From Coptis chinensis (Eukaryota > Streptophyta > Magnoliopsida > Ranunculales > Ranunculaceae), in contig CM027377.1 of the NCBI GenBank assembly GCA_015680905.1, positions 88,887,001-88,951,000 on the forward strand: a stretch of 64,000 nt of DNA, written 5' to 3'. The translations under genes and the position numbers were made by a program. The notes under the pieces are model-generated. The model was not told where the DNA came from and ran no database searches. It worked only from the letters and a program-made list of their open reading frames with translations. Shown one piece after another: positions 31,534 to 43,003 of this stretch. Numbering within the stretch: position 1 is the stretch's first letter; every line of letters starts with the position of its first letter.

Positions 31534-32038
31534 TAGTTTCACTTTCGTATTGTTTTCGTAGTGTTAGTACTTTTCTTAAAGTCCCATTTCACCCACCCAC
31601 TCGTGTTTGATTCATACTGTGGTTATCCGATTCAACGTTGGAAAGTTTCGACAAAATAACACTGAGCGCGACCGCGCCCTAGCAGAGCGCACCTGCGCCC
31701 TATAGCCTGGAGCAAGAGCGCGACCCGCCCCTATGTGGAGCGCGACCCGCCCTTAAACTCTGGAATACCAAGTTACCACGGAGCGCGACCCGCGCCCTTA
31801 GCAAATTTTTCCGGATTCGACAGTTTTGATTCGAACTTTGATTTTTCATATTTTTCAGTGTCCTAACTTGTTATACACACTGAACACGCGTAAACAAGAC
31901 ACTATTCATAAGCGAAGCAAGGACGCAATCAGGTATTCCATTCTTCCACACCTCGCATCTCCTGTTAGAGGTTTATACTAATATATCAGAATTGTTTGGA
32001 GTGTTGATGTGTTTAGCTAAGTTTGGTTTTAGCCTTGT
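31534..32038 (+). other. gag leader of B with best-preserved motif array
   Basis: Five copies of the GC-rich motif start at 31664, 31685, 31716, 31738 and 31781, the last two reading GAGCGCGACCCGCCCTTA and GAGCGCGACCCGCGCCCT. Followed by CAAATTTTTCCGGATT and ACAG. No coding role seen. Confidence 0.75.
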
Positions 32039-34050
32039 ATGAGATTAAGGTATGGCCGAACAAAAACACAGAACGTAATTACACAACAACGTCAACAAAC
32101 AAGTTTATCTAGTATACCACGAACTACACCTCTAGCTACTATTTCACACACATCACCTGACACAATGCCTGACGAAGAAGAGACTCCTCTCTCTGACTTC
32201 TACAAAGCCTTGGCGATAGCCCCAAATCTTGCATCGTTTCTAGCGGACCAAGTGGGGATTTTCGAATCCCCAAATATTTTTAATTTGTTACCCGTTTTTT
32301 CATGGATTAGACCATGAAAAACCTTATCGGCATTATCGCGTGGGATTGAACAAGTCCTTACAACATTCCACCATCCTACGGTTGGTGCGGAACAAATTAA
32401 ACTCGGGGGGTATTCCCTTTCGGCTTAGCCCGATAAGGTGGCGTCTTGGTTAACGCCCAAACGCCTAATTCGTGGACTCGTGGGCTAAACTTGTTTAGCT
32501 GTTTATGGAACATTTTACCCACCCCTAAAGATGGATGAGATGCTTTCCAAGATTCATTTCTTTTGACAAAATCCTCATGAATCATTTTTGAGGAGGCTTG
32601 GAATCGTTTCACCGATCTCCTTATAGAGTGTCCACATCATAATTTAGCGAAAAGACAAGGTTAGTTAAATTGCCTTTTTCAAAGAACTTCTACACCACCA
32701 TAAAGAAGTCCTAGACATAATGAATGGGGTAGTTTCTTAAGTAAAGGAGCCTCGAGAGGCATATAAATTTTTGGAAGATCGGACTAAGCGTAATAATAAT
32801 TGGGGGTAGTGACGATTACTCCAGCTCCGCTAGTTCTTCTTCAACAGATTAAGGCTACGGTATGTTTGAAGTTAAATCAGATCCTAAGCTTAAAACTCTA
32901 ATTGAATCCCTCACAAAAAGGTAGAGGCCATTTCGTACAACAAAAGCCAATCCCGTCATGAATGTAAATTCAAATCCATGTAGTTTCATTTGGAATACGA
33001 GCATCTCGACTCACACGCTTTGTCCCTATTGCCTATGAGCAGGCTTGTTCCATTAATAGTGAACCTAACGCCCTTGGAGACAAAATCCCAAACCGGTTGG
33101 AGAAATAACCAACACGTCACACCTCAAGGGTACACTAATCAATATGTTAGGCCTACATACGGCTTTAACCAAGCCCCACTACGACAAGGACAGGGTCAGG
33201 GGAATTTCAATAATTATAACCAAGTGCAACGTCGACAAGGTCAAGCACAAAGTGAAGGTAATTATAATAATTATAATGCTAATAGAGGTATCGTTCCGGT
33301 CAATAATAACTATCAAAATCCACCCATAAATAATTCACGTGAAATAGTTCGATCCACACCACCCGTGACTACTACACCCACAACTTTGGATCGTCTTGAC
33401 ACCTTCATACAAGTGAGCCAAAACTTTTCCAAACCATGGCTCAATCTAACCAACGGCTTCTACAATTCGTTAATAATTTAACCCAACGGTTGGCTCAAGA
33501 TAAAGCCCAACCCAAAGGGTGTGTTTCAGTCACGCAATACCTAATAATACTAAAAACAACAAATACAGCCTTTTAAGGTAAGCGATAATACTAGTAATGA
33601 ATATGAAAATGTAGGTGAGCTAAAGGCAATCACCACTCTCCGTTCGGCAGTGGTTGATAACAAAAAGTAACTATGCCTATAGTTACCCCACCAAGAGCCC
33701 CTACACCCGCTATATTACTAGATACCGAAATAGAAACAAGAAGAGCCTACCCAGTAGAGGTACCCGGTTATAACACAACCTAAGAAACAGGAAGCCACGG
33801 TTAAACATCCAGGTAATACCATTGCTAAATATAAACAGAAACCGCCGTTTCCACAAAAATTAGCCATGTTAACTAGGGATACAAATTATGAGGAGATTAG
33901 GGATGTTTTCAAGAATCTAACTATAAACCTTCCCTTCCTCGAAGCTATAAAAAAGCTACCACACCATGCTAAGTTTCTTAAGGAATTGTGTACTACTAGG
34001 CATAAGACCAATATACCAAAAGACACCTTTTTAATGAACAATTCCCAACT
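32039..34050 (+). pseudogene. gag: gag of element B
   Basis: Starts MRLRYGRTKTQN. The same domain order as gag of A can be followed (core, knuckle region near 32970-33010, Asn/Gln/Tyr-rich segment 33100-33340, LTRDTNYEEIRDVFKNLTI at 33866), but single-base insertions and deletions change the frame about every 100-300 bp from 32300 onward. The product cannot be made from this copy. The knuckle is lost in frame changes. Confidence 0.85.
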
Positions 34051-34128
34051 TTTATCGAACATAATGGAATTGTTAAGTACAAGGACCACGGTAGTCCCCT
34101 CTTGTACAATGCACCTTAGGAGATTCTT

Positions 34129-35292
34129 ATCACGACGACCGCGTTATTAGACTTGGGGGCTAGTGTCAACTTTACTCCGTTTTATTTGTATAGACAAATA
34201 GGTCTAGACGAGATGCAACCCACTAAAATGGCGTTGCAATTAGCCGATCGGTCTATTAAGTATCCTAAAGGGTGTCGTCGAAAATGTTCGGTAAAATTCA
34301 AGATTTTCACTATCCGGCTGATTTTGTTATCCTCGATCTGTAAGTCGATTAACGACTCTGTCGATCATCTTAGGGCGTCCTTTACGGCAACTCCCAATGC
34401 GTTCATTAATTGCGCGATGATTCAATGTTCATGTCTTTTGGCCATCTTGTTTGTTGAAGTCAATGTTTTTAAAACAAAGACCACGGTTACCGATTCGTCT
34501 ATGGATGGAGAGGTTAGCATGATCGAGAGCTTTGCTCGAGATTATTTCAACAACACGTTCTCGGATAATCATATGCCCAAATTTCTTTCCTTTGGAAGTT
34601 CAGACTCCAACATTTCCATCCCTACACTAGTCGATACACATATTACGGATGAAGATGAGATAGATGACTTTCTCAAAGATGTAGAGGACTATCATAGTAA
34701 CGAGGATATGACCAATCTAGATGAGCAATTTGATGAGTTTCTTAGAGCAGGTGATGATTCACCCTATCAAGAACTACTTTGCACAACATCCACCTCGACT
34801 CCCCTCCTTCCACCCTTTGAAAGGAATATCAAGTTTGCATTTGATCCTTTTGTTTCTCCTGTGCTCCATAATTTTTTAAATCCACCTAGTAAACAAATAC
34901 TTCAGAAGGACAACCCATTTGACACCTTCATTTTCAGACTTGAGACAGTCCCTACACACACAATCCATGAGTTTTGTGCTAAAACCACATCCTCATTGTT
35001 TACAGGCTGTCTTTCTACAACTTATCCATATCCACCATATTCTCCACAACCATTCACTTTTCCATACTTATTTACTAGAACACCCACTCATTCAAAAATA
35101 AAAAAGAAGGTGCATGCTAGGTTACGTAATAGGGTTATCCGACTTCGCTTTCATTTCACTAGGTTGCGTCATAGGAAATATTGGTGCTTGATTGTGTTTG
35201 GATATGTTTTCTGTGATATTTATTTATGGAATGATCCACAACTATTTCGGTTGTTGATATATGGTAAACTGCATGTTCATACATACGTTTAG
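34129..35292 (+). CDS. Protease remnant fused to an unrecognised 230-residue region
   Basis: Open for about 388 codons. The N-terminal part is protease-derived: [39 protein letters not shown], then a stretch out of frame with its homologues (34270-34470), then VEVNVFK and DGEVSMIESFARDYFNN, shared with A. After FLSFGSSDS (about 34605) homology to A stops. The new part is acidic (DEDEIDDFLKDVEDYHSNED), then Pro/Tyr-rich (TTYPYPPYSPQPFTFPYLF), then strongly basic (KIKKKVHARLRNRVIRLRF), and ends with a hydrophobic stretch YWCLIVFGYVFCDIYLW. I do not recognise it. About eleven stops would be expected by chance in 230 codons; none is present, although gag of the same element is full of frameshifts. 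Could be a captured gene piece or an old, separately conserved gene of a non-autonomous lineage. Confidence 0.6.
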   Translation: MTTTALLDLGASVNFTPFYLYRQIGLDEMQPTKMALQLADRSIKYPKGCRRKCSVKFKIFTIRLILLSSICKSINDSVDHLRASFTATPNAFINCAMIQCSCLLAILFVEVNVFKTKTTVTDSSMDGEVSMIESFARDYFNNTFSDNHMPKFLSFGSSDSNISIPTLVDTHITDEDEIDDFLKDVEDYHSNEDMTNLDEQFDEFLRAGDDSPYQELLCTTSTSTPLLPPFERNIKFAFDPFVSPVLHNFLNPPSKQILQKDNPFDTFIFRLETVPTHTIHEFCAKTTSSLFTGCLSTTYPYPPYSPQPFTFPYLFTRTPTHSKIKKKVHARLRNRVIRLRFHFTRLRHRKYWCLIVFGYVFCDIYLWNDPQLFRLLIYGKLHVHTYV

Positions 35293-36354
35293 ATAAAGTC
35301 TCGAGTATCTGACTATAAATGACTCAACTTTTGTGTTTGGTGCATTTTCTTTCATTTCCATATATTGGTGAGTGCACCATTAAGGTAACTGGGCCCTCTC
35401 TATGGAGTGTGTGGCTGTAAGTACCGGAACCTAAGTCCACGTTTAAACATAATTCACGTTTTCCACTCTTGCATGTTTTCTCGGATTTTTGAGTCATGTT
35501 TCTCTATGGGGTGAATTATGTCTTTCTTGTTTATTGTTTTCTTTTTAAAAGTAAAAATATATATATAGATATATATATTAAAGAATAAACATAGTAATCT
35601 AGGAAGTCTCGGGAATCTGACTTTAAAAGACCCACTGCTAAAAACAAATTTTCTAAGCTTCGTTGTAAAAATTTGTTTGGGGGTGGGGTGTTCGTGTTTC
35701 TGTCCTAGAATGTTTATGTCCCATTACAGTTGCTTAGGCCATTTAATTGTATTACAATTCGGTTTGACATAATCCATGATTTTAGAGTTCAATTATTCGC
35801 ATAACGTATGTCATGCACGCACTTCGAGGCATTTTACACTATCTTATATGTCATCCACGGTCGGAATAGAGTGTTTTACGGATCATTGGATTGAAAATTC
35901 TCTCCTGATCATTTCCATATCTCATTCGCAAAAATCGGACCGGTAACGAAGCGGCAATTTTGATTTGAAGTTTCGCGAAAAAAAAAATAAAAAATAAAAA
36001 ATAAAAAATTCCGATTTGGGCTTGGGCCCAACCCGCGCCCTTACCTTAGCCAACAGTCACGATCTTCTTTTCCATATCGCCATTAACGCCCAAAAGCTTC
36101 AAACAAACAAAAATAAATAAATAAATAAAAAGAAAACCTAAATTAACCCACGCCCCCAATTCAAATCGATTTCAAATCTAACCTAAAAGCTTCCCACCAC
36201 AACCCCCACCGATTTACATCACCAAAAACCACCGAAAACTCCAAATTTTGGTGCTGCCACACCACTCCACCACCACCCTTTGTTGCTTCAGGTTGGTCGA
36301 TTTAAATCCCACCACCATATCCCATTTAAACCCCCACTACATTCCAAACTTCCA
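35293..36354 (+). other. Spacer between the pol position and ORF-a in B
   Basis: Collinear with A 17965-18936 from about 35336. Module TTTGTTTGGGGGTGGGG at 35672-35688, conserved block 35815-35960, simple A/T repeat at 35978-36008. No gene. Confidence 0.6.
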
Positions 36355-37511
36355 ATGGCTCAACAACGCCGAATTTTACCAGAGCAAGCTTTTACCGGCG
36401 ACCACTTTGCGCCGTTTTCACGGTGATTGAAATGATCATCGAGGCTCGAAATAGCTTGTGGTACTTTCGACCGAAGCCTATTACCACGAGGACTTAGTCG
36501 GGGACGGTTCTACAATCTGAGGGAGTTGGAAGGGACTAGGATTTTGTTGTGGTGGCTAAGAGGAGGAAGGAAGTGACGACTGGTTGTTGGGTCGAGATTC
36601 TAGGCATTCGCCTAGAATCCATTTGATGTCACCCTGAGGAGTCCCAACATAATGGGGTAGAGCCATTGATGAGCGAGACAGTTATTGGAGGGACTACAAT
36701 GCGAGATCGCATTGTGTTCGACGAGCTTCCCTTAGGACCAACCACCGGCCTGCAGCTCAAAAGGATGGATTAACGCGATCTGGGAAGGAGAAGGTCAGCG
36801 ACATCGGCCTGAACTGCCTCCACATCTTATGGATACTCCAGGAGCGGAAGTATGAGTTCTGCATCTTGGAGTTTTTACTTAGCATGATTAGGGGAGTAGG
36901 AAAGTCTGTTGCCCCTCTCCCTGTGTTGATAACCAAGATCATGTTGAAGTTGAGAGCAGCTCAGGCGACTGATAGGACTTACATCACCCTACACCGTAAC
37001 CCGCGCATCTATAGGGAGTGTGTCCAACGGGTTTGGAGGTTGGCTGAGGATAGAGAAGAAGAAGAAGAGGCTGGTGGAGAGGAGAATGCCGAGGAGGCTG
37101 GGGGAAATCAGAATGCCTTGGAGGATGAGGAGGATTTGACGTGTTTTGATGCGGATGCCTTGGAGAGGTCTTTGGTCGGATGCGAGCGCATGGCTGTGAT
37201 TCATCGTGGCATCGTTAAGCTCAACACTATCTGCGAAAACCTCCGGACTCGACGAGGCAGCGATGCATCATAACCGAGGTTCGTACCCGAGGAGAGGACG
37301 AGAGGTGGGAACAGATGAGGGCCGAGCTAGAAGCTCAGCGCCAATTCGGGAAGAGATGCTTACACGATTCCCACCTCACGGGGACTCTCCTTTCGAGGAC
37401 ACACCATCGAGGCACGGAGTGTCGTCGCCCGAAGGGCTAATGGTCTTTGGCCCATCAAGAGCCCGAGGCGATCTCCGGACCGTGTCTTTGTCGCTACGAA
37501 GTCCGGAGTAG
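36355..37511 (+). pseudogene. ORF-a of element B
   Basis: Starts MAQQRRILPEQAF, closest to MAQRRRILPEHAF of C. A frameshift near 36410 and others up to 36780 break the first half. From 36866 the frame is open: MEFLLSMIRGVGKSVAPLPV and TKIMLKLRAA match C, then a Glu-rich stretch (REEEEEAGGEENAEEAGGN) and TCFDADALE, and a polar tail ending near 37511. Same position and spacing as in A, 1.06 kb downstream of the pol-position ORF. Confidence 0.72.
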
Positions 37512-38342
37512 TTAGGGATAGCATCGTTTGATGTTTTTATGTTTATTTGTAGTTTCATTATTGTTATTTATTTTAATGTAAGTTTATTTTCGTAATTTGA
37601 ATTTTGTAGTGAAATGTACTCCGAATGAAAATTTTAATATAATGCGGTTATTTTTATTATGCGTGGTTGTCTCATATTGATCCCACCTTCCCAAATTATT
37701 TGGGGGTGGTTTTATCTATTCCAGCATGATTTTTAGATAACCCTCGTGTTAGAATTTATTGCGGAGTCAAGGTGAAAATATGGCCGTTTAGGCATATCCA
37801 GGAATAAGTATAAGGGTAGGATGAAATCTAGATTAAATAGGTAGATTCTATTATAAATTCAACCTAAAAGATACTAGGTTTGAATTAGAATCAAGATAAA
37901 TGAGTTGTTTCCGTTTTTGGGTTTGGAAATTTTAGAATTTCCGGAAACTGCCGTAAATACTTTTGGCAACTTCCCGATCCGTTTTAGCAACTTAAAACCT
38001 ATATAAACTTCATACATTCTACACTCACAACTCACACTACACCTGAACTCCATCACTCACCTTTCAGTCCCACGATTCCCACGTGTCGGCTCATTTTCCG
38101 AAGTTTCAAAGCAACTCGGCGCTTTTTTCGCCCTCTGAGGAGTGCACTTTGCTCTGTATATTTTTTCACATTTTTGTCGAGACTTTTCAGGCCCAAGCTG
38201 AAAGCACAACCCACGCTCAAACACTAGAAATTTCAAATACTCAGAGCGCACTCGCGCCCTGACTTCCGTGGACCAGAAAATTTCAAATTTTCTGCGGGTA
38301 GTATCCGGATCATTCACAGCTATTCCAGAGCGTAATTTTGAG
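37512..38342 (+). other. ORF-a to ORF-b spacer of B
   Basis: Module TTATTTGGGGGTGGT at 37696-37710, TTTCCGGAAACTGCCGTAA block, TATA box, then a reduced array (clear copy GAGCGCACTCGCGCCCT at 38243-38259, degenerate one near 38200), then CAAATTTTCTGCGGG and CACAG before ORF-b. Confidence 0.6.
38000..38008 (+). promoter_or_regulatory. Internal TATA box candidate upstream of ORF-b (B)
   Basis: TATATAAAC, preceded by AACTTAAAACC and followed by TTCATACATTCTACACTCAC, a pyrimidine/A-rich stretch suitable for transcription start. Conserved on the reverse strand in C at 57323-57331 and degenerate in A at 20573. Confidence 0.5.
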
Positions 38343-39270
38343 ATGACATCTCCAACACTGATACCGAAACAGTCTTTCGAAGATTTGTTCCAAAGCACTA
38401 CTTATGGTGCTTGGTTTTGCGAGGCGATCACATACGTTGGCTGGGAGCCGCTTATGGTAAGACCGGATGCACTTTATTCTCCAACACTAGCATCTTATTT
38501 TTACGATAACTGCATTTTCTTTGAAAGACCAGATGGAGAACAAGTGTTCTCCATCAACATTGATAATGAACCAATGGAAATTACCAGGTTCTTGCTAGCA
38601 TTTGTTCTTGGACTTGCTATGCCCGCTGAAATACAAGACCCATGGTGCTATTGGGTAGATAATATCTATGTCTACACTTATGAGTTTTGCATGAGTCGTA
38701 TGGGGCGGGCATTTTCCGTATCGAGGACCAAAGGGACTATAACGTCGCTTTTGGTAGCCTGTCCATGAACATAGGAACTGTTATGTTTTGGATCATGCTA
38801 AACATTTTAGGAGAATGGCGTTTTTCTTCTGTGAATGATGCCATTTGCAGCGTTTTCCTTGCTTTAGCCACGGGACGTATGTGTCATGACCTTCCCCGAA
38901 CCTTGATGTCTAGTTTAGCTCGATCCCATAGCATGAGGCATAAGTTCCTTCTTATGCATGTTCTAGTTTCCCGTATTATGCTATGTTTCTTTCCTGTTTT
39001 TTGTACACGTTTCCACGGATTGGATTACGGATGCGATCGCATGCGACCCACCAATAGTATTATTCGATCTTTCCGTGCAATGACTTGGTAAGGGTGGAGG
39101 ATACAACCTCATCAGGTTGCACCCTACACCCCATCGGACAAGTGGCTCTTAATAGGTTAGCAATAATAGATGATAAATGGGGGAAGCCCGGCAAATTATC
39201 ATGGCATGGCAGGGGCGAAAAGGAACCTCACTTCTTTATGGAAGAAGAGGATGAGGAAGATGATGAGTAA
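38343..39270 (+). pseudogene. ORF-b of element B
   Basis: Starts MTSPTLIPKQSFEDLFQSTT. Open to about 38690 with YSPTLASYFYDNCIFFERPD and the GEQVFSINIDNEPMEITRF block, then one frameshift in the block matching YGGGVFRIMDQGRYNIALGS. The second frame continues SLSMNIGTVMFWIMLNILGE, VFLALATGRMCHDLPRTLM, MRHKFLLMHVLVSRIM, DRMRPTNSIIRSFRAMTW. After a further shift near 39090 the tail reads ALNRLAIIDDKWGKPGKL and ends in an acidic run at 39270. The least damaged ORF-b in the plus orientation: two or three indels. Function unknown. Confidence 0.75.
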
Positions 39271-39509
39271 TGCGGGGAGATAAGGTAAGTTTTCATTCTA
39301 GTTAGTGTCCGCTTATGTCCCAAGCAATTTCATTCTTCTTAACCCCATAATGGGTAGAACTTCATTATAGAGTTTCGTCGGTTTTATTTCCTTTATTAGT
39401 ACGTTCTAACTTTGTTTTGCGGATGTTCCGAATTTCACACGCGTTTCAATGGTATTTTTCTTACCCTCTTTATTTACAATGCTTTGAGGACAAAGCATGC
39501 TTCTTGTTT

Positions 39510-39526
39510 GGGGGGGGGGGGGGGGG
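39510..39526 (+). repeat. G17 homopolymer
   Basis: Seventeen G where A has five (CTTGTTTGGGGGCAT) and C has six. Expansion of the polypurine-like module after ORF-b, or a sequencing error. Confidence 0.8.
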
Positions 39527-41057
39527 CATAGAAACACGTGTAATTAAGGCATTTGTTAGGATATAGATAGAGTTAATATGCATTTTTTTTCTAGTTAACA
39601 TTTTAAAAATTCAAAAATATAAATAAATAAGTTCATGCTATACACTTAGGAATAGTGGTATTGTTTTCCTTCTCTATGCTCTTAACAATCTAGAAGTCTC
39701 ACGTAGCTTTTGTATTAGAATAGTTGTTAGAAACTTAGGTTAATATGTAGGTAATAATCTTTGCATCTATCTATTAATATATTACATGAGTATCTATGAT
39801 TGTTAGCAGTAAGTTTCTGAAATCTAGGCTAGAGTACTTATTCTACAAATCCTGTGAGAATATAGCCTAAAGCCTTATATGAGCGAAACATTTGAGAAAT
39901 GACACAAGGGAGAAGTAAAATCCGGATAGAGAAATCACACGTCCACTTGCTTGATCACTATGCCATATCCTAAGCGAGAATTTAGGCCCTCTTTGGATCG
40001 ATATAGCCAAAAATTCAAACCTATGAATTATTTCCCGCTAGTCGCCCCTCTAAGCCTTTCTTTAGCCTTTCATAAACCACAAACCCTTTACCCTGTTACA
40101 AAAACAAAAACAAAAAAAAAAAAAATCAACCTACCAAATTTAGAATAAGTCTGAGAATAGAATGAGGAAGAAAGAAGAAGAAAAAAACTTGTGTAAACAA
40201 AAGTTAGTTAATTGCTTCGGAAAATAAAGAAAAGAAGTTTCCATCCAAGGAAAAGAAAAAAAAAATAGAAATAAATAAAAACTCCAAAAATAGAATAAAA
40301 GGGAGTTAAAAGCCAAAGAAAAGAAAAAGAAAAATATGGCTAGGGATGGAAACAAAGTATAGAAGCAAAAGAAAATAACAAGGTTTTCTCTAAGTTACAT
40401 AATATGAAAACTCTATTATCTCAGACTTGTCCTTTTTGAATATCCATTTCCTTCCTTCTTAAACCATCTCCTAATCCCCGCAACACCTAATAAAGACCTC
40501 TAGCTCAATTAGGAATAGGTTAGTGTGATAGTAAGTGGGAGATGTGTTTGATCGACTCCGGCTTCCTTGTTGTCATTGAGATTGTAAGGTAAAGTGTCCC
40601 CACTGCGCACTAGAGTAGCAAAACTTGAGTGGAAAAAATCAGAGTGTTGTATCTTGACTATTATTGTGAGAACCTACTTAAGGACGCTATTCCGAATTTC
40701 AGAAACGAACCTGCTAGGCATTTCATAGTATTGCTCATTGTATATATGTTTATTGTAGATGATTGATTATTATTCATATATTAGCTTAGGTTTCGACTTG
40801 ATTACTCTATATGCATTGCTAATGAGAGGTATAGATAATTTAGAGCATGAATGAGGAAACAATAGTTTTATTTCTTAGTCGTTGTAGTATAGATGAAGTT
40901 TGTGAGTACCTTCACTGGAAAACTCTCACAAGGCTATAACTCGTCCACTAGGGAATTCCTAGTGGTTTAAGGCCTTGTTGCATATGGTCAATGCAATCGC
41001 TTTCAGTAAACGAGTAGTTAGAACTCCATTTTTGGTCACTTATTCTAATTTCTCATC

Positions 41058-41096
41058 TTTGCTTGAGGACAAGCAAAATGCTGTTTGGAGGTGGTT
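41058..41096 (+). promoter_or_regulatory. Hairpin and polypurine tract before the 3' LTR of B
   Basis: TTTGCTTGAGGACAAGCAAA at 41058-41077 followed by GCTGTTTGGAGGTGGTT up to the LTR start. Confidence 0.72.
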
Positions 41097-42610
41097 TGAT
41101 AAGAGCCCAAAACTGTAGTTTTAACCCTATAACATACATACTTTTAGACCAATTATGTGAGTAATAATTAAGAGTTAACACTGATTACGTGTTTTTATGC
41201 ATTTCAGGCTTCAAAGTCCATTATGTGCAGAAATGTGCCACTTTAGCGAGATAAAGGAGCAAAGGTTGGTTACTAAGGAGTTCCGTGATTAAAGGCCAAG
41301 ATTCAAGAAGACAAAGCCTTTCTAAAGCCCGGTCAAAACCTGAAAAGTCGACGCGGGCAGAAACAACACACAAAGTCAGCAGAACTTCCGAAGGCCATAT
41401 CTTTGGACTCTGACCTCGGAATGGGGCCTACCTTATGTCAAAACGACCAGCTCGGAAAGAGATTTCCAATGGTCTAAGCCGTGATCTAATCAGAAGAGCA
41501 GAAGTGGACGAAAAGTCTGTTGAAGCTAACTGCAGCTGAAGAGGCCTTTCTGGACTGAAAGAATTGGGTTTTGGGCCTGATTCTCTGGCCCAAAACATGG
41601 CTCCAAGCCCATGCACGATTTTTGGATCTGAAAGTATAAAAACAAAAGCTTAGCTCTTTGTTAATGGTAGATAGTTAATAGTAGATAGGTTAGAGTAAAA
41701 AGTAGCCATTAAAATAGCTTCTAGATCTAGTTTTTATTTAATTGTTTTTAATTAAGTTTAATTTCAAATCCAATTCTTATTTTAGATTAAACTATTAGAA
41801 TCATTACTCTTAATTAGTTTGATTAATAAATTAGCTAGTTGTTAAATTTTGATTATTGTCATTTACATTTGTGTTAGATCTGATTCATTTATTACTTGTT
41901 ATTCAATTCTTAGTTATTAATTAGATTTTAATTATTGTTTAATTTAGATTAGTAAATTTCAATTCTTTATATCATGTTTAGTTTAAATTTAATCGGAAAT
42001 GATTGCGTAATGATTCTCGGCTAAACCTCCATTAGAGGGGGTTCAGAAGCCTTGATGAAAGCTTGATTCCGACTATCGTAGAATCATCGTAATTTCTTTT
42101 CCACTCTAGAAACGATTAGTTCACCATGAGAATGGGTTTAATCGTTTACATGCTAGTTATGAATTGGTAGGAATGCCATGTGTAATTAGGGATTAGGAAG
42201 AACCAATTGTTCTGTGAAGCAGTTCAATTCGGATTACGACGATTCGTCGTTAATAGGATTAAGTCGAGTTAAAGTGGAATCAATCCCCCTCTAACTCCTT
42301 ATCGTCGAATCAATGTAGCATTCCCTTAGTTATTTTGATAACCGACTAGTTGCATCTTGTGGGTAGTTGCATCGTAGTCTAGTTGCCTTTTCGTAAATAT
42401 CTCATTAGACCTTAAGTAGAGTAATTACACGTGATAACAAGAATGCGGAAGGACTAGGAGTGGAATGAATCACTCTACTCCACTATACCTCATAGGATTG
42501 AGAGTAGAAATCTTTGATAAATTAGACACATAAGATTAGTTTTAGTTTACTTACGTTTTGAGTTTCATCGTTCATTTCGTAGGTAAGCTATTCAATTTTA
42601 TCTTTTGTCA
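41097..42610 (+). repeat. 3' LTR of element B
   Basis: 1,514 bp. Very similar to 30013-31514, so B is a recent insertion. End reads TCTTTTGTCA instead of ATTTATCA, then the duplication GACCT. Confidence 0.93.
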
Positions 42611-43003
42611 GACCTGCTAGTACATTTCATTGTATTAATCATTGTATATATGTTTATTCGTAGATGATTGATTATTATGCATATATTAGCTTAGGTTTCG
42701 ACTTGAATATTCTGTATTCATTGCTAGTGAGATGTATAGATAATTGTGACATAAATAAGGAAACAATAATTTTATTTCTTAGTCGTTGTAGTATAGATGA
42801 AGTTTTTGAGTACCTTCACTGGAAAACTCTCACGGGACTATAACTCGTCCACTAGGGAATTCCTAGTGGTTTAAGGCCTTGTTGGATATGGTCAATGCAA
42901 TCGCACTCGGCGAAACGAGATTAGTTATAACTTCATTTTTGGTCACTTATTCTAATTTCTCATATTTGCTTGAGGACAAGCAAAATGCTGTTTGGGGGTT
43001 GTT
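42611..43003 (+). mobile_element. Element D, 3' UTR piece right of B
   Basis: Continues 29738-30012. Contains the CCACTAGG/CCTAGTGG hairpin (42849-42869), TTTGCTTGAGGACAAGCAAA (42965-42984) and the tract GCTGTTTGGGGGTTGTT before the LTR. Confidence 0.8.

Larger units (their letters stand above)
39271..41096 (+). other. Long conserved 3' UTR of B
   Basis: Collinear with 21886-23719 of A. Hairpin ATGCTTTG-AGGA-CAAAGCAT at 39479-39498, G17 run in place of the G5 module, CCACTAGG/CCTAGTGG hairpin at 40945-40965, final hairpin and polypurine tract. No coding potential. Confidence 0.65.
30013..42610 (+). mobile_element. Element B: non-autonomous Athila-type element lacking RT-RNase H-integrase
   Basis: LTRs 30013-31514 and 41097-42610 with target duplication GACCT (30008-30012 and 42611-42615). 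12,598 bp. Contains primer-binding site, leader array, gag, a protease-containing ORF, ORF-a, ORF-b and 3' UTR, but about 3.1 kb of pol (A 14887-17965) is replaced by about 0.73 kb of unrelated sequence (34606-35335). It would need enzymes supplied by a relative. Inserted in the 3' UTR of D, a member of the same family. Confidence 0.92.

Noticed and set aside
38057..38398. Reverse-strand 113-codon frame
   Set aside because: Overlaps the ORF-b leader and start on the other strand; not conserved in A or C.
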